Shown in pieces: positions 44,510 to 55,169 of a stretch of DNA of 64,000 nt. This stretch comes from Muricea muricata (taxonomy: Eukaryota > Cnidaria > Anthozoa > Malacalcyonacea > Plexauridae). The position numbers were made by a program, and so were the translations under genes. Numbering within the stretch: position 1 is the first letter of the stretch; the number at the start of each line of letters is the position of its first letter. The stretch is from contig OY979725.1 in assembly GCA_963855995.1 (NCBI GenBank), forward strand, positions 4,340,001-4,404,000, in the 5' to 3' direction. The notes under the pieces were generated by a model that saw only the letters and a program-made list of their open reading frames with translations, did no database searches and was not told the origin of the DNA.

Positions 44510-44853
44510 AGGTGCCCCAGCAACTAATTAACAATTAGACAACGAGGTCGAGCTGTCTATGAGCGAATAATCAACGAGGCCTAGTTGTGTAATTGTTTTA
44601 GTATACACTCTGAACTGTATTTTGTCTTGTTTTTCTCAACCATGGACCATTACAAATAGTCCATGGTTGAGAAGCCAATCAAAACTCTGGACTTGTAATA
44701 GTCCATGGTCGAGTGTATACTAACAAGTAATAGCATATGGTAGTAGCTCGTGAGTTCTTCAATGACGCCAAAATTTGGCATCATTGCATGAAAAAACCCA
44801 CGGCTGCATGTTATTTCAAAATTGCAGGAGAAACCATGCTATTACTTGTTAAC
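44510..44853. repeat. nested foldbacks
   Basis: TTAGTATACACTC at about 44597 mirrors GAGTGTATACTAAC at about 44711, with an inner AACCATGGACCATT/AGTCCATGGTTGAG stem. Adjacent, AACAAGTAATAGCAT at about 44720 mirrors ATGCTATTACTTGTT at about 44837. The left flank (CAACTAATTAACAATTAGAC) is related to 60395-60420. Confidence 0.7.
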
Positions 44854-45009
44854 AATACAAAGTAAATATTCGAAACAAGAATACACGCAATAAAAACTGT
44901 ACTCACATCGCGATCGTTCCCTTTCACTTTTTCCTTAAAAACTTTAAATTTAAGTCCATAACGTCGTGATAAATACGTGTATGTATTTTATTATGAGTTC
45001 GCTAAATAC

Positions 45010-45235
45010 CCAGCCAAATTTGACCACAATCGCTCTCAAATTTCACCCGCCATTTTTGGATTTTTTTTTGTTAAGAAAATTTGCACTCCCGTTTTCCCAA
45101 GTCAAATTTGATTGCTTCTTCTGTTGTTACAGATTTTTACACTGTTGTTACAGATTTTTACACTCCTCTTCGGAATTAACTGCACTGAAATTGACCAATC
45201 ACAGTCCAGATACCTTTTCTTGTATATTATTATCT
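45010..45235 (+). repeat. dispersed repeat R4, copy 2
   Basis: Partner of 34955-35185 in inverted orientation. Here ACAGATTTTTACACT is tandemly duplicated (about 45131-45165), which copy 1 also shows in part. Confidence 0.75.
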
Positions 45236-45905
45236 ATACTAGAGAACAACTCATCATAGAAGAAGTGGCAACAGTAAATATTACCGCAAACTGACCGAAC
45301 TCGATGTTGTGACCATGCGGATCGTGTACCGTGTAAACGTGGTCTAAGTAGTTTCGAGAAAAGAATTTTAACAACATCAATTCGATATGTATACAACTAA
45401 CGTCAACGTTACCTGCGAAATCAGCAATGTCACCCATGCACAGACGAATTTCACACTGTTTATAGACTTTTCAGGCTATATCATTATTTTCGCAATATCA
45501 CAATCAATCAACCGCTACAATCTATGTAATGACTGCAATATTTTTCACAAATGTCTTAATTCCCTACTTTAGTAGTGACTGACTGTTGAACAAATTGATT
45601 GACGATCACCGATCTCTAGAGGCAATAATACAAAACCCATGATTTTACCGGTGGACAGCAAAATAAATATTACCAATAAAACCTTATACCGACCGTTGAG
45701 TCGGCACAAATGGCTACTAAACCATTTTATTTTATTAAATGTCTGCTATCCGACCATACCACAACTCCCAAACCGGGATACAGAATTCAGGTCATTCCAG
45801 TTCATATCTGTTTCTATCTGTCACGTTTAGGAGTTGTACCGCATACGAAAAATAGCAAGGGAGTCAAATAGACAAAGTAGGGGTTACATTAGAGCAAATC
45901 TCAAA

Positions 45906-47174
45906 ATGGCAACTTGTGAATTACTGAAGTCTACTGACCAAACAGACCATGGAAGGTGTCGTGAAGAAAACCACAATGAAGAAACGAGAAAGGCAACAGA
46001 AAGGCGGCGGCTTGAACTGCTTCCACGACACGAAGCCAACAGATTACGAAGCTTCACGAGCGAAGTCATCGAGTTACCGAACGATGGGCGAATTGGGATC
46101 AGGGCCAGCCGACGGTTTGGAAAGTACGTGAGTTTATCACGTGACAAAGACGAAGTTGCCATAACGTTCGATCATGATGACATGATACGTATACACGTAG
46201 AAGCTCAACAGAAATCGCAGGCGAAGAATGTTATTCAAAGTTGCGGAGCGCGTATACCACACGGGCCTGCAGTTCTTGATGTCTTTGTCAGCGGTATTAT
46301 GTTTTTCTACGCGTCTCTTTTAGCTCTACTCGTAGCTTACGTCAGAAACGAGTGGAAATACCTAAGTATACTAATGTTGTGGTTCTTTTACATCATACTA
46401 AGAGTGAATACCTACAGCACGCTTGGTGCACGTGTCTCGACATTGAAACGCAAAATTTGGCACTTTTCAGGCGTTTCATTCAGTACTCTATGTATGTACT
46501 TTACATTGGTCATCGTATTTCCGATGTTGACCCGGGATGCGTACTACGGAGAACCGACGACAGATACCAAAGATCGAACGAGCGCTTTGCTTATAATGTC
46601 AGCGCTGAAGGCGAGCGTCGGATTCGCCCTGCTAGGGATGGCTGCAAGACGGAGTTTCCATTGCGGAAAAATCATAAGCCACATGGATATCATAACGTCA
46701 CTATTACTAGGCAACGTTGACATCTTCAATCTAGCGGAGACATTGAGCGCAGAAAACAGCAAGATGCTTCCCTTGATTCCCAAAGGCAGCGCCATGGAGA
46801 TATCAATGCTAATAGCATGTGAAATAGCGTTGTTGGTAATTGTTTTAGAGGCGTTGATGCCTTACTCCTTAATAACACTTGATAAGGAAAACGTTGGAAA
46901 ATTAAAGCACAACTTGAGTCTCAAGCAAACTAAAGAACAAGCGATCGTCATGGTATATCCGTACTCGTTGCTCGTTCACAACGTCCCGTTCCTCATAATT
47001 CGCGTGCTGCTGTTCGTCTTTTACAACACTTTACAAGTTGCATTCGTGATCAAAAACATCACAAGCATTATATTGGGAATGTTAACGCTAATTCGTGCCA
47101 GAAGTAGCTTGACTAAGAAGAATGATATCAAGTTTTCCGACACAGTATTGACGCATAGAAGAGTTTCAGTATAG
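45906..47174 (+). CDS. TMEM26-like multi-pass membrane protein
   Basis: A single exon of 422 residues from the ATG at 45906, chosen because it has A at -3 and G at +4 and nothing earlier in frame is an ATG. The first ~130 residues are hydrophilic and charged. About eight hydrophobic segments follow, including VLDVFVSGIMFFYASLLALL, LSILMLWFFYIILRV, LCMYFTLVIVFPML, ISMLIACEIALLVIVLEAL and VPFLIIRVLLFVFYNTLQV. The order ADIL/VDIF-type helix (GNVDIFNLAETLSAENS), then a membrane helix, then NVPFLIIR and FVIKNITSIIL, resembles the C-terminal half of TMEM26-family proteins, whose function is poorly known. The family call is moderate. It converges with the GPCR. Confidence 0.7.
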   Translation: MATCELLKSTDQTDHGRCREENHNEETRKATERRRLELLPRHEANRLRSFTSEVIELPNDGRIGIRASRRFGKYVSLSRDKDEVAITFDHDDMIRIHVEAQQKSQAKNVIQSCGARIPHGPAVLDVFVSGIMFFYASLLALLVAYVRNEWKYLSILMLWFFYIILRVNTYSTLGARVSTLKRKIWHFSGVSFSTLCMYFTLVIVFPMLTRDAYYGEPTTDTKDRTSALLIMSALKASVGFALLGMAARRSFHCGKIISHMDIITSLLLGNVDIFNLAETLSAENSKMLPLIPKGSAMEISMLIACEIALLVIVLEALMPYSLITLDKENVGKLKHNLSLKQTKEQAIVMVYPYSLLVHNVPFLIIRVLLFVFYNTLQVAFVIKNITSIILGMLTLIRARSSLTKKNDIKFSDTVLTHRRVSV

Positions 47175-47758
47175 CTTTCGAAAATAAGACTTGTTTCTTA
47201 GGTGTGGAGAGACATATGAGAATAATGACAATTATAATAATAATGATAGGAATATCGTTTCTAGCATTGACAGTGGGTCACTAGTCGACTGTTTTAGATT
47301 TTTTAATTACATTTTGACCAAACATGCGCTGACCAGTATCACTAGTAACTCGTTGACTGTAAATGTAATGTTTATATAAAAAACCCCACTTGAACTGCAA
47401 TTTACAGAGCTGAAATTGAAAAACTCAAGTTACAATTGATTAAAAAGAAAGTTAGTTTACACGAAAACGGGAAAAGTTGCAGGCCTGCTTGCAATTGTCC
47501 CATAACTCCTGTGCCTGATAACTTAACACAACATGTTGAAAATCGAAAACATTCTACTGTTATTTTAGTTCCTAAAGGAGACTTTCCGCGATCTATGCAG
47601 CAGAACGTGGAAATTTTTAATGGTCCCTCGTAATAGTCTGATTTTAACATGATTTAACATTAACAGAAAAAAAATGTGTCATCACACAGGAGGACTTCTA
47701 CCTTTATTAGGTTTGCCAGTTTTCCAGACCTGGAATATTATGATATGAAGCGATTTAA
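47175..47758. other. intergenic between convergent genes
   Basis: Holds the 3' ends of the TMEM26-like gene and the GPCR. I see no further gene. Confidence 0.4.
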
Positions 47759-48676
47759 TTATAATCTGGTAATGGTATTTTGTTGTAGGGAATTTTCTGC
47801 TCTCGTTGCATCGGCAGAGTTCATCCTTCTCAGACGGCAAAAAAAATATGAACATTTTCCTCTGCATTGCACAAACAATACGCAAAGTGTCCGTCTGTAA
47901 TTAGGCAAACGTAGGGCGTAAAGAACAGGATTAGCCAAGTAATTTATGGCAGCAACGGGTTCATAATAATTGGAAAATTGCCAGACTAAGTCATCGCCAA
48001 TTATAAGTCCTAATTTCCAAAGAAATTCCAGCTGTTTTGCGACGAAGTAAGGAAAAGCGGTCACCAGTAGTATCACGTTTAGCGTGATGATAGTTTTCGC
48101 CACTTCCTTATGTTTGTTGCCTTGACTTTGCTGTTGTTGCGACTTCTGTCTGCTTATCATTATTTCACGAATAATGAAGAATTTTAAAATTACTTGGATG
48201 AAAACAGCCAGTTCAAGAACAGCAATCTGGGCGATATAAATTTTCATCAGCATTCTAAAATTGTTGGTGAAAACATATGCAATATTACTCAGGCCTGCTA
48301 GCACTGCAAAAAACCAAGCTACCATGCACATCATAGCCGTTCTCCTGCGTGTTATCAGAGCGCGGGCTTTGATGGGATATTTTGTTACGATGTACGTCTC
48401 CACTGACAATAGTGTAAGTAGACTAAACGACGCACTCACGCCAAAAATCAAATGAAAGCGGACAAATCTTAATGTCAGAGAATCAGCTACACCAAATTCC
48501 GAAATCAATCCAACATCTAAAAAATTTGCCACACAGGAAATGCAGTCAGCAATTGCCAAGTTGAGAACTGTTATCCATGCTCCTTTGCGAAGTATTTTCA
48601 ACGGATCAACGATGATTAAAAATACGAGTATTGTGTTTAAGAAAGTGCCAATTGCGTCGATCGTCATCGTAAACAT
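47759..48676 (-). CDS. class A (rhodopsin-type) G protein-coupled receptor
   Basis: Seven hydrophobic segments in 305 residues: TIDAIGTFLNTILVFLIIV (TM1), AWITVLNLAIADCISCVANF (TM2, with the conserved LAxAD), FHLIFGVSASFSLLTLLSVE (TM3), MCMVAWFFAVLAGLSNIAYV (TM4), IAQIAVLELAVFIQVIL (TM5), TIITLNVILLVTAFPYFVA (TM6) and a TM7 with NPVLYALR, a good NPxxY. The TM3 DRY box is replaced by ETY. The first ATG of the frame is at 48676, close to TM1. A pyrimidine-rich acceptor (CCTTTCAAAACAG) ends just upstream at about 48701, so the frame may continue into an upstream exon. The ligand is unknown; orphan receptors of this kind are common in cnidarians. Confidence 0.85.
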   Translation of the reverse strand: MFTMTIDAIGTFLNTILVFLIIVDPLKILRKGAWITVLNLAIADCISCVANFLDVGLISEFGVADSLTLRFVRFHLIFGVSASFSLLTLLSVETYIVTKYPIKARALITRRRTAMMCMVAWFFAVLAGLSNIAYVFTNNFRMLMKIYIAQIAVLELAVFIQVILKFFIIREIMISRQKSQQQQSQGNKHKEVAKTIITLNVILLVTAFPYFVAKQLEFLWKLGLIIGDDLVWQFSNYYEPVAAINYLANPVLYALRLPNYRRTLCVLFVQCRGKCSYFFCRLRRMNSADATRAENSLQQNTITRL

Positions 48677-48701
48677 TGTCGTAAGTTTTCGGTTTGTCAC
48701 C

Positions 48702-49366
48702 TGTTTTGAAAGGAAAACAATTTGATATCAACACAACTCATTGCTAAAGCATTATCTAATGCTGACAGTTGCTTTATATGACCGCATTATATTTTCTAAA
48801 TAAAAAGATAACTGTGTTTTACTTTATTGAAAACATCATGAAGCAAGTCAGTATAGGTTATTGTACCAAAGTCGATTAGTTGCCCGATTGGAACTACATG
48901 CTTTTGCATGGTGAAGTAATGTGATTACATACCATCGACGTTTACCATACTTTCACCGACTACATTTGCAGGCGTTTTACGGGTTGTGGACAGAAAAAGT
49001 TTGTGGGTCGTTGTGCTTATGATTCTCAAATTTCATGCCATTGTTTCAGATCAATGTTTCCCACCCACAAATTACTCGCGCCCGCACCTTCTCACGCGCA
49101 TCGGAAGGCCTGCGGATGAGGTAGCACATTCACTCAATTTCAGAGGTGAAAAAGCAATTTTAACTGCGATTTTTCATTCAAATCTTATTCACTATTTTTC
49201 TCCTGCTCTTTTCTGCTTAAATCGGAGATGACTTCCGCTCTGGTCCATGTGATTGATTGAATCCATAGCTTCCATTGCAAAAGCAATCTAATCGCAATTC
49301 TTGACGCAAATGGAATGTGCAATGATGTCATTATTACGAAATATATGCACCAAAATACTGTATGGG
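48702..49366. other. upstream of the GPCR; no confident gene
   Basis: A plus-strand frame at about 48986-49148 has a signal-peptide-like LWVVVLMILKFHAIVSDQC and could end at a splice donor, but there is no family match or partner exon. Otherwise nothing was recognised. Confidence 0.3.
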
Positions 49367-49497
49367 CTGTTTTATAGGTAGCATTTCAGTCGCGTCGAAT
49401 GTCATTTCAACAATAAATAGGTAACGAGATGACAAACCTCGTTATTTATTGTTTCAATTGCATTCGAAGCGACTGAAATGCGACGTATAAAACATGG
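49367..49497. mobile_element. MITE family B, copy 2
   Basis: GCATTTCAGTCGCGTCGAATG is mirrored by CATTCGAAGCGACTGAAATG. Outer TTTTATAGG/CGTATAAAA ends match the copy at 10441-10540. The middle contains a further AATAAATAGGTAACGAG/CTCGTTATTTATT hairpin. Confidence 0.85.
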
Positions 49498-49936
49498 TTC
49501 AAAAATCGAAGTTTGTTTTTATCGTTTCTCTTACTCTTTTTCCAGTTTACGTTTTCCCGCAGGTGCAATAGCGAGTGGTCAAAAGTATCTGTATGTTGAA
49601 CTGTTAAGCATAATACGAAAATTTACTTGATCAGTCATCTATAAGTTATTCGATATCTGCCTACCTTCAAATCAGTACTATTTTCCTTGGATGTTGAATT
49701 GCTTATTTGCTTAAGATATAACTTGCTTTCACAGCAGCAGAACGAAAGGCCAACCACAGTGAGCACACATAGGAAACAGCGGCAAAATGTTTTCTTACCC
49801 ATGCAAAGCCACATATCGTAGTGCGACAAGAGGTGGAACATTCGCGATTCTCCCAGTTGCGACCTTTGTAACGCTTGAACGCTGGTTGAACTCTGCGTTG
49901 GTCTCTGTGTTGACGGCGGCTGGGTTGTGATTCATA

Positions 49937-50695
49937 ATGCCACCTAAAGGCTCAAAATCAAGTAACTTAACAACAGAAGCCTTACGAATACTTTGGGCAG
50001 ATGAATTCTTGCCAAGCATTCGAAAAGAGTTTAAAACTGAGATTGATAAAGTGAAGGAAGAAATATCTGTTCTAACAGCGAAGTGCATTGAAATCGAAGC
50101 CTCGCAAACATTTTTGTCAAATGAGTATGATAATTTTACCAATACTTTGCAAACGACAAAGCAAGATGTTTTTGAAGTATCAAATCGTTTGAAAGCTGCA
50201 GAAGAAAAGCTGCAAACTATTGATGATATTATTGATGAGCAAGACGATCTACAACAGTATATACGTCGCGATTGTGTGGAAATTATCGGCGTGCCAACAT
50301 CGCAAGTTGATGATCCGAAGCAAGTTGCTGTAGAAATTGGTCACCTTATGGGAGTTGAAATTGAAAAACAACACATATCAACCGCACACCGACTTCCCCC
50401 AACTCGAAAGGTAAAAGATAGACTTATCGTTAAGTTTGTGCATCGGGATATTAGGGATGCTTTCTATAAACAACGAAGTAAATTGGTGGGGAAAAAGTCG
50501 AATGATCTGTCGTCGTTTAATCGTGAATATGAAAATAACAATCATCAATCTAATAGCATCTTTATAAATGAGTCATTGACTACACGTAGGCGTAAACTTT
50601 TTGGTCGTATAAATGATTTCAAGAGAACTGAAAGATGGAAGTATATTTGGACTGTGAACGGGAAAATTATGCTAAGGGGAAACGGATACGTCTAG
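49937..50695 (+). CDS. LINE ORF1 protein (coiled coil, RRM-like)
   Basis: 252 residues. A coiled-coil stretch (about 30-105: FKTEIDKVKEEISVL, VSNRLKAAEEKLQTIDDIID) leads into QQYIRRDCVEIIGVPTSQ, the start of an RRM-like domain seen in many LINE ORF1 proteins. A basic C-terminal region with TTRRRKLFGRINDFK follows. Such proteins bind element RNA and form ribonucleoprotein particles. A spacer of 110 bases separates it from ORF2. Confidence 0.85.
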   Translation: MPPKGSKSSNLTTEALRILWADEFLPSIRKEFKTEIDKVKEEISVLTAKCIEIEASQTFLSNEYDNFTNTLQTTKQDVFEVSNRLKAAEEKLQTIDDIIDEQDDLQQYIRRDCVEIIGVPTSQVDDPKQVAVEIGHLMGVEIEKQHISTAHRLPPTRKVKDRLIVKFVHRDIRDAFYKQRSKLVGKKSNDLSSFNREYENNNHQSNSIFINESLTTRRRKLFGRINDFKRTERWKYIWTVNGKIMLRGNGYV

Positions 50696-50805
50696 AGCTT
50701 CAAGCTTTTCACATGCCAAAGACTTTGATGATTTTTTGCAGCAGTCGTTTTAATGATTGTGTGGGATAAATTTATGTTGCTGAATTCTATGCATGCTTTA
50801 TATGC

Positions 50806-53800
50806 ATGATGAAACTAACTATGCCGGTGATACAAAATGTTAGTATGTATGCGCATAATTTACACGCTGAACTGCCCTTTTTTCATTTAAACGATGCTGA
50901 ATTTAGTTCTTTATTCAAGTGTGATTACAGATGTGTGGATTCTGATATTGATTTATGTAATTTATTATCTAACCCTGATAAATCGGATGAAAGTGACCCA
51001 GACCATATGCTGGGTAATATATCCTCTGATTATTACATAAGTGAAAAAGTTGATAAAATTTTTCAGACATCAGGTCCTGGGTCACTTTCACTGCTTCATA
51101 GCAATATAAGAAGCCTTTCAAAAAACCTAAATGTATTAAGTGATATAGTTTATTCACTTTCGGTTAAACCAGATATTTTAGCTATAACAGAAACTAAATT
51201 AAATAGCAATACTGTTACTAATGTTAATATACCAGGCTATAATTTTTATCATGTTGATTCTATGACGGCAGCAGGTGGAGCTGGTATTTATGTTTGCAAA
51301 AATTTAAAAGTAATTGAAAGACCTGATATTAAATTTTCGATGGACCTTGTTGAATCATGCTGGGTTGAAATTGAACCTGGCATTCATAGAAAGAAAATTG
51401 TCATAGGGTGCATATATAGACACCCAAGAGCTAACGTTGAAATATTTACTGATCAGCTAAATGAGCTGCTTAAAGATTTAAATCACAAGAAATACCAATT
51501 CTATATTTTGGGCGATATAAATATTGACTTTCTTCGTTATCTCAACCATCAACCTACTGAAAAATATTTAGGGATTTTGTATACTAATAATACAATTCCT
51601 ATTATTACAAAACCTACTAGAATAACTAGTCATACTAAAACTCTAATTGACCATATTTATACTAACACGCTTACTTCTCAAGTTGTATCAGGAATTGCAT
51701 TATATGACATATCTGACCATCTACCGGTATTTTGTATAATAAATACTCCCATAAGACGAAGCAAGGAAAAACGATTTTGTAGAAATTTTAATCATTTTAA
51801 TGCAGATTCATATTTAGACGATATGAGACGAATTAATTGGAATGATAAGCTTTCAAATTTAACTACTGATTTAAATAAAACTACTCAGGATGTTATTGAC
51901 GTCATAAATGAAATAACCAATAAACATGTTCCAGTAAAAGAAGCATCTCAAAGTAAGTTGAAACAACTCAATAAACCTTGGATGACAACTGGACTTCTAA
52001 AGTCGATTAAAACTAAACAAAGAATGTACCGTACTCATTTTTATAGTAATAACAAAAGAAAAATAGAAATATATAAATCGTATTCTAATAAACTAAATAA
52101 GTTAAAGGAAATATATAAAGCAAATTATTATAGAACCCAATTTGATAAACATAAAAATAACTTAAAAATTACCTGGAACCTTATTGGTACGCTTATTCAT
52201 AGAAAACAGAAAGTTCGACAGCCTCCATCTAGATTAATTAATAATGGTAAGATTATTTCATCTGAACATGATATAGCAAATGAGTTTAACCAACACTTTG
52301 TTAATGTTGGGCCAAAATTGGCCAATTCAATAGCTCCTGGAAATGAAAGTCCCACAAGTTACATCAGCATCTCACCTGTGTCAAGTTTTGTGATGTCCCC
52401 TGTAACGAACGCACAGGTACTAAATCATTTTTTAACCCTTGATAACAATAAAGCATCTCTTGATATTCCCAATGCAATGCTAAGAATGATAGCTCCAATA
52501 ATCTCACCTGTATTTACAAATATTTACAACGAGTCGTTTAATACTGGCATTGTTCCAGACATCTTGAAAATTTCAAGAATCACACCTATTTATAAATCTG
52601 GTACTGTTACAAATCCAAATAACTATAGGCCAATATCTGTTCTTTCAGCTTTTTCAAAAATATTGGAAAGAATTGTTTATAATCAACTTGAATCATATCT
52701 TGTCAAAAACAATATATTTTTTAAATATCAGTTTGGATTTAGGAAAGGTCATTCGACTGAACAAGCAATACTTGAAATTACAGATTCATTAAAAACCGCA
52801 ATTGATAAGAAAGAGATAACGTGTGGATTATTCTTGGATTTTTCAAAAGCCTTTGATACGGTTAATTTTGAAATTCTCCTATCCAAACTTGATAAATATG
52901 GAGTGCGTGGGATACAGCATGATTGGTTTAAGAGTTATTTAACAAATAGGAAACAGTATGTACGGATAGGGAAAAGTGACTCGGATATGCTGACAATGAC
53001 TTGTGGTGTTCCCCAAGGTTCAACTCTTGGTCCTTTGCTATTTTGGATTTATATAAATGACATGCCTAATTGTTCTAACAAACTCCAATTCCGAATATTT
53101 GCAGATGACACTAACGTATTTTATTCTAATTCATCTATTGATGAAGTTGAAAGTGTCATGAATATTGAAATAGAAAAATTATTTCGCTACTGTGCTACTA
53201 ATAAGCTATCAATTAATTTGAAGAAAACTAATTTCATGCTTATTACTAATTCTAATAAAAAAATTAGAGATATACAGATTAAAAATATTGAAAAACGTGA
53301 TTTTATCAAATATCTTGGTATTTATATTGATAAAAATCTTAACTGGGACTATCAAATTAAACATGTTAATAATAAAATTGCAAAAAATACTGGAATAATT
53401 AATAAACTAAGATATTATCTGGATCTGAAAACGCTTAAACAATTATATTATACCCTAATTTATCCATATTTAAATTATGGGCTGATGAGTTGGGGTAATA
53501 CTTATGTTACAAAACTTAATAAAATACAAGCATGTCAAAATAAATGTGTAAAGAATATGTTCTTTGCTTCTAAAAGAGAAAATCCTATAACATACATGAA
53601 CCTTCTTTCAATACTAAAAATAGACAATATCTTTAGATTAAAAACAGCTGTGTTTACCTATAAACTGATAAACAAAATCAATAATGTACCAATTATTTTC
53701 ATAAATACAATTTCCACTGCTTCATCTCAACATTCGTACTCTACCAGATTTGCTAAAAATCAAAATTTCAGAAGGTCAAAAGCCCGAACAAATTATGGAA

Positions 53801-53925
53801 TCTTTACTTTTCGATTTGCATCGTCAAAAATATGGGAAACAATTCCTAATTACATAAAACAATCTAATTCGATTTCTATTTTTAAAAAACGATATACTCA
53901 ATTTCTTCTTTCTTCGCAGACATAA
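50806..53925 (+). CDS. LINE ORF2: AP endonuclease and reverse transcriptase
   Basis: 1039 codons, uninterrupted. Endonuclease: LLHSNIRSLSKN, DILAITETKL (catalytic Glu), GAGIYVCKNL, VIGCIYRHP, YILGDINIDF and ISDHLPVFC (catalytic His). Reverse transcriptase from about residue 590: YRPISVLSAFSKILERIVYN, FGFRKGHSTEQAIL, GLFLDFSKAFDTVN, VPQGSTLGPLLFWIYINDM and the catalytic FADDTNVF. A C-terminal LQACQNKCVK-like segment follows. All catalytic signature residues are present. The first ATG is MMKLTM at 50806; a later start is possible. Confidence 0.95.
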   Translation: MMKLTMPVIQNVSMYAHNLHAELPFFHLNDAEFSSLFKCDYRCVDSDIDLCNLLSNPDKSDESDPDHMLGNISSDYYISEKVDKIFQTSGPGSLSLLHSNIRSLSKNLNVLSDIVYSLSVKPDILAITETKLNSNTVTNVNIPGYNFYHVDSMTAAGGAGIYVCKNLKVIERPDIKFSMDLVESCWVEIEPGIHRKKIVIGCIYRHPRANVEIFTDQLNELLKDLNHKKYQFYILGDINIDFLRYLNHQPTEKYLGILYTNNTIPIITKPTRITSHTKTLIDHIYTNTLTSQVVSGIALYDISDHLPVFCIINTPIRRSKEKRFCRNFNHFNADSYLDDMRRINWNDKLSNLTTDLNKTTQDVIDVINEITNKHVPVKEASQSKLKQLNKPWMTTGLLKSIKTKQRMYRTHFYSNNKRKIEIYKSYSNKLNKLKEIYKANYYRTQFDKHKNNLKITWNLIGTLIHRKQKVRQPPSRLINNGKIISSEHDIANEFNQHFVNVGPKLANSIAPGNESPTSYISISPVSSFVMSPVTNAQVLNHFLTLDNNKASLDIPNAMLRMIAPIISPVFTNIYNESFNTGIVPDILKISRITPIYKSGTVTNPNNYRPISVLSAFSKILERIVYNQLESYLVKNNIFFKYQFGFRKGHSTEQAILEITDSLKTAIDKKEITCGLFLDFSKAFDTVNFEILLSKLDKYGVRGIQHDWFKSYLTNRKQYVRIGKSDSDMLTMTCGVPQGSTLGPLLFWIYINDMPNCSNKLQFRIFADDTNVFYSNSSIDEVESVMNIEIEKLFRYCATNKLSINLKKTNFMLITNSNKKIRDIQIKNIEKRDFIKYLGIYIDKNLNWDYQIKHVNNKIAKNTGIINKLRYYLDLKTLKQLYYTLIYPYLNYGLMSWGNTYVTKLNKIQACQNKCVKNMFFASKRENPITYMNLLSILKIDNIFRLKTAVFTYKLINKINNVPIIFINTISTASSQHSYSTRFAKNQNFRRSKARTNYGIFTFRFASSKIWETIPNYIKQSNSISIFKKRYTQFLLSSQT

Positions 53926-54166
53926 ATACCTTGTGAGTTCTGTTATGCAGCCGCCGTATTCATTAATTTGATGTGATTTATCTATACAGTGATCAACTCG
54001 AAAGCGTTATGCTACTTTGATCACTATACACGTTTTTTTAATTTATTAACTTTAACTTATGTGTCTGTCAATCTTTTGTACGTATAATTGTCTTATACAA
54101 TCTAAATTGTCAATTTCTTTTTCTACACGTGTGAAATAAAGATGATTGATTGATTGATTGATTGTA

Positions 54167-55004
54167 CCAGAATTTCTTATCGCAATATACTCTCCTCTTT
54201 AATGTTTAATAGCCGACTAGTCGACTACAGCCAAGGTTGTATCGTATTAAAAACTAATATTCGAGGATTACTCTGTTTAATTTACTTATTACAGCATGAC
54301 AAGTTGTATTTAATAAATACAGATTTCCCATATAAAAAGCATGGTTTCTTCGATGATGTACATGGTGATCATAAAAAAGTATACAAATCTGAAATTGCTC
54401 TCTGCTTCGTGAAGCCCCTCAATGTACGAAGTTCAGTTTATTAAAATAGATATTAAAATTTAATATAATGCAGAATTGTACTTGTAATGCAAAATAAACA
54501 AAAATTAAGAAATATAAACCTTCATTAACCTACCCGGGGATCGTCTCATTTCAACAAATTATTTATATATGTTAGGAAGTCAGATTAATTCACTCTGATA
54601 CCATTATTATGAATATGAAAGGTATAAATGTTGAATATTGCTAAAATGAATAATGAATATCGAAAGGAAAATCCTCCCTCGCCCAAAATACATGCAGCAA
54701 TATTGCCAAGCATGGGGTTTTGTCCTAAGATCTAGGGAATTTTTAGGCCGTTGGGATTTTTCCAGATTTCTACTTTATCGATATAAGACCTGGGAAAATA
54801 ATGTTATAAAGTTTGAATGTATCAACAACAGCAACAGCAATAACATCATCATCATCATCATCATCATCAACAACAACAATTTATTTGTGCCTTTACCGTA
54901 ATTTCAAAGATTAGTTTAATAGCTCACTAATAAGGGGTAAGGTAAAACTTTATTTAGACAAACGAAGCTACCGGCAACATTCTAATTTACTATGAAAAAC
55001 GAGT
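54167..55004. other. intergenic with (ATC)n/(CAA)n microsatellite
   Basis: A compound triplet microsatellite lies at about 54821-54882 (CAACAG, then seven or more ATC, then CAA units). The rest shows no recognisable gene. Confidence 0.5.
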
Positions 55005-55169
55005 TCAGTTTACATGGAAGCCGGGCCAGCCCGGTTTGCCGGGGTCCCACTTGAGCTAGCCGGGGCGCCCGGTTTTCCGGGCTTATATTTTTTCCATGTA
55101 AACACTTTGGCCCGGCAAAACAGGCTTAAAATGTGATTGCCATGGCAACAAACACGCTTCATACCGACG

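Larger units (their letters stand above)
49840..54166 (+). mobile_element. CR1/L2-like LINE, apparently full-length
   Basis: Two open frames in LINE order (49937-50695 and 50806-53925), a short 3' UTR, and a terminal GATT-type microsatellite (about 54143-54164) after AATAAA. That tail, rather than poly(A), is typical of CR1/L2-type elements. The 5' end is not precisely defined. No disabling mutation is visible, making this a candidate active source copy. Confidence 0.88.

Noticed and set aside
48986..49231. Secreted-protein first exon
   Set aside because: The signal-like stretch is the only support; the start is not an ATG in good context and no partner exon was found.
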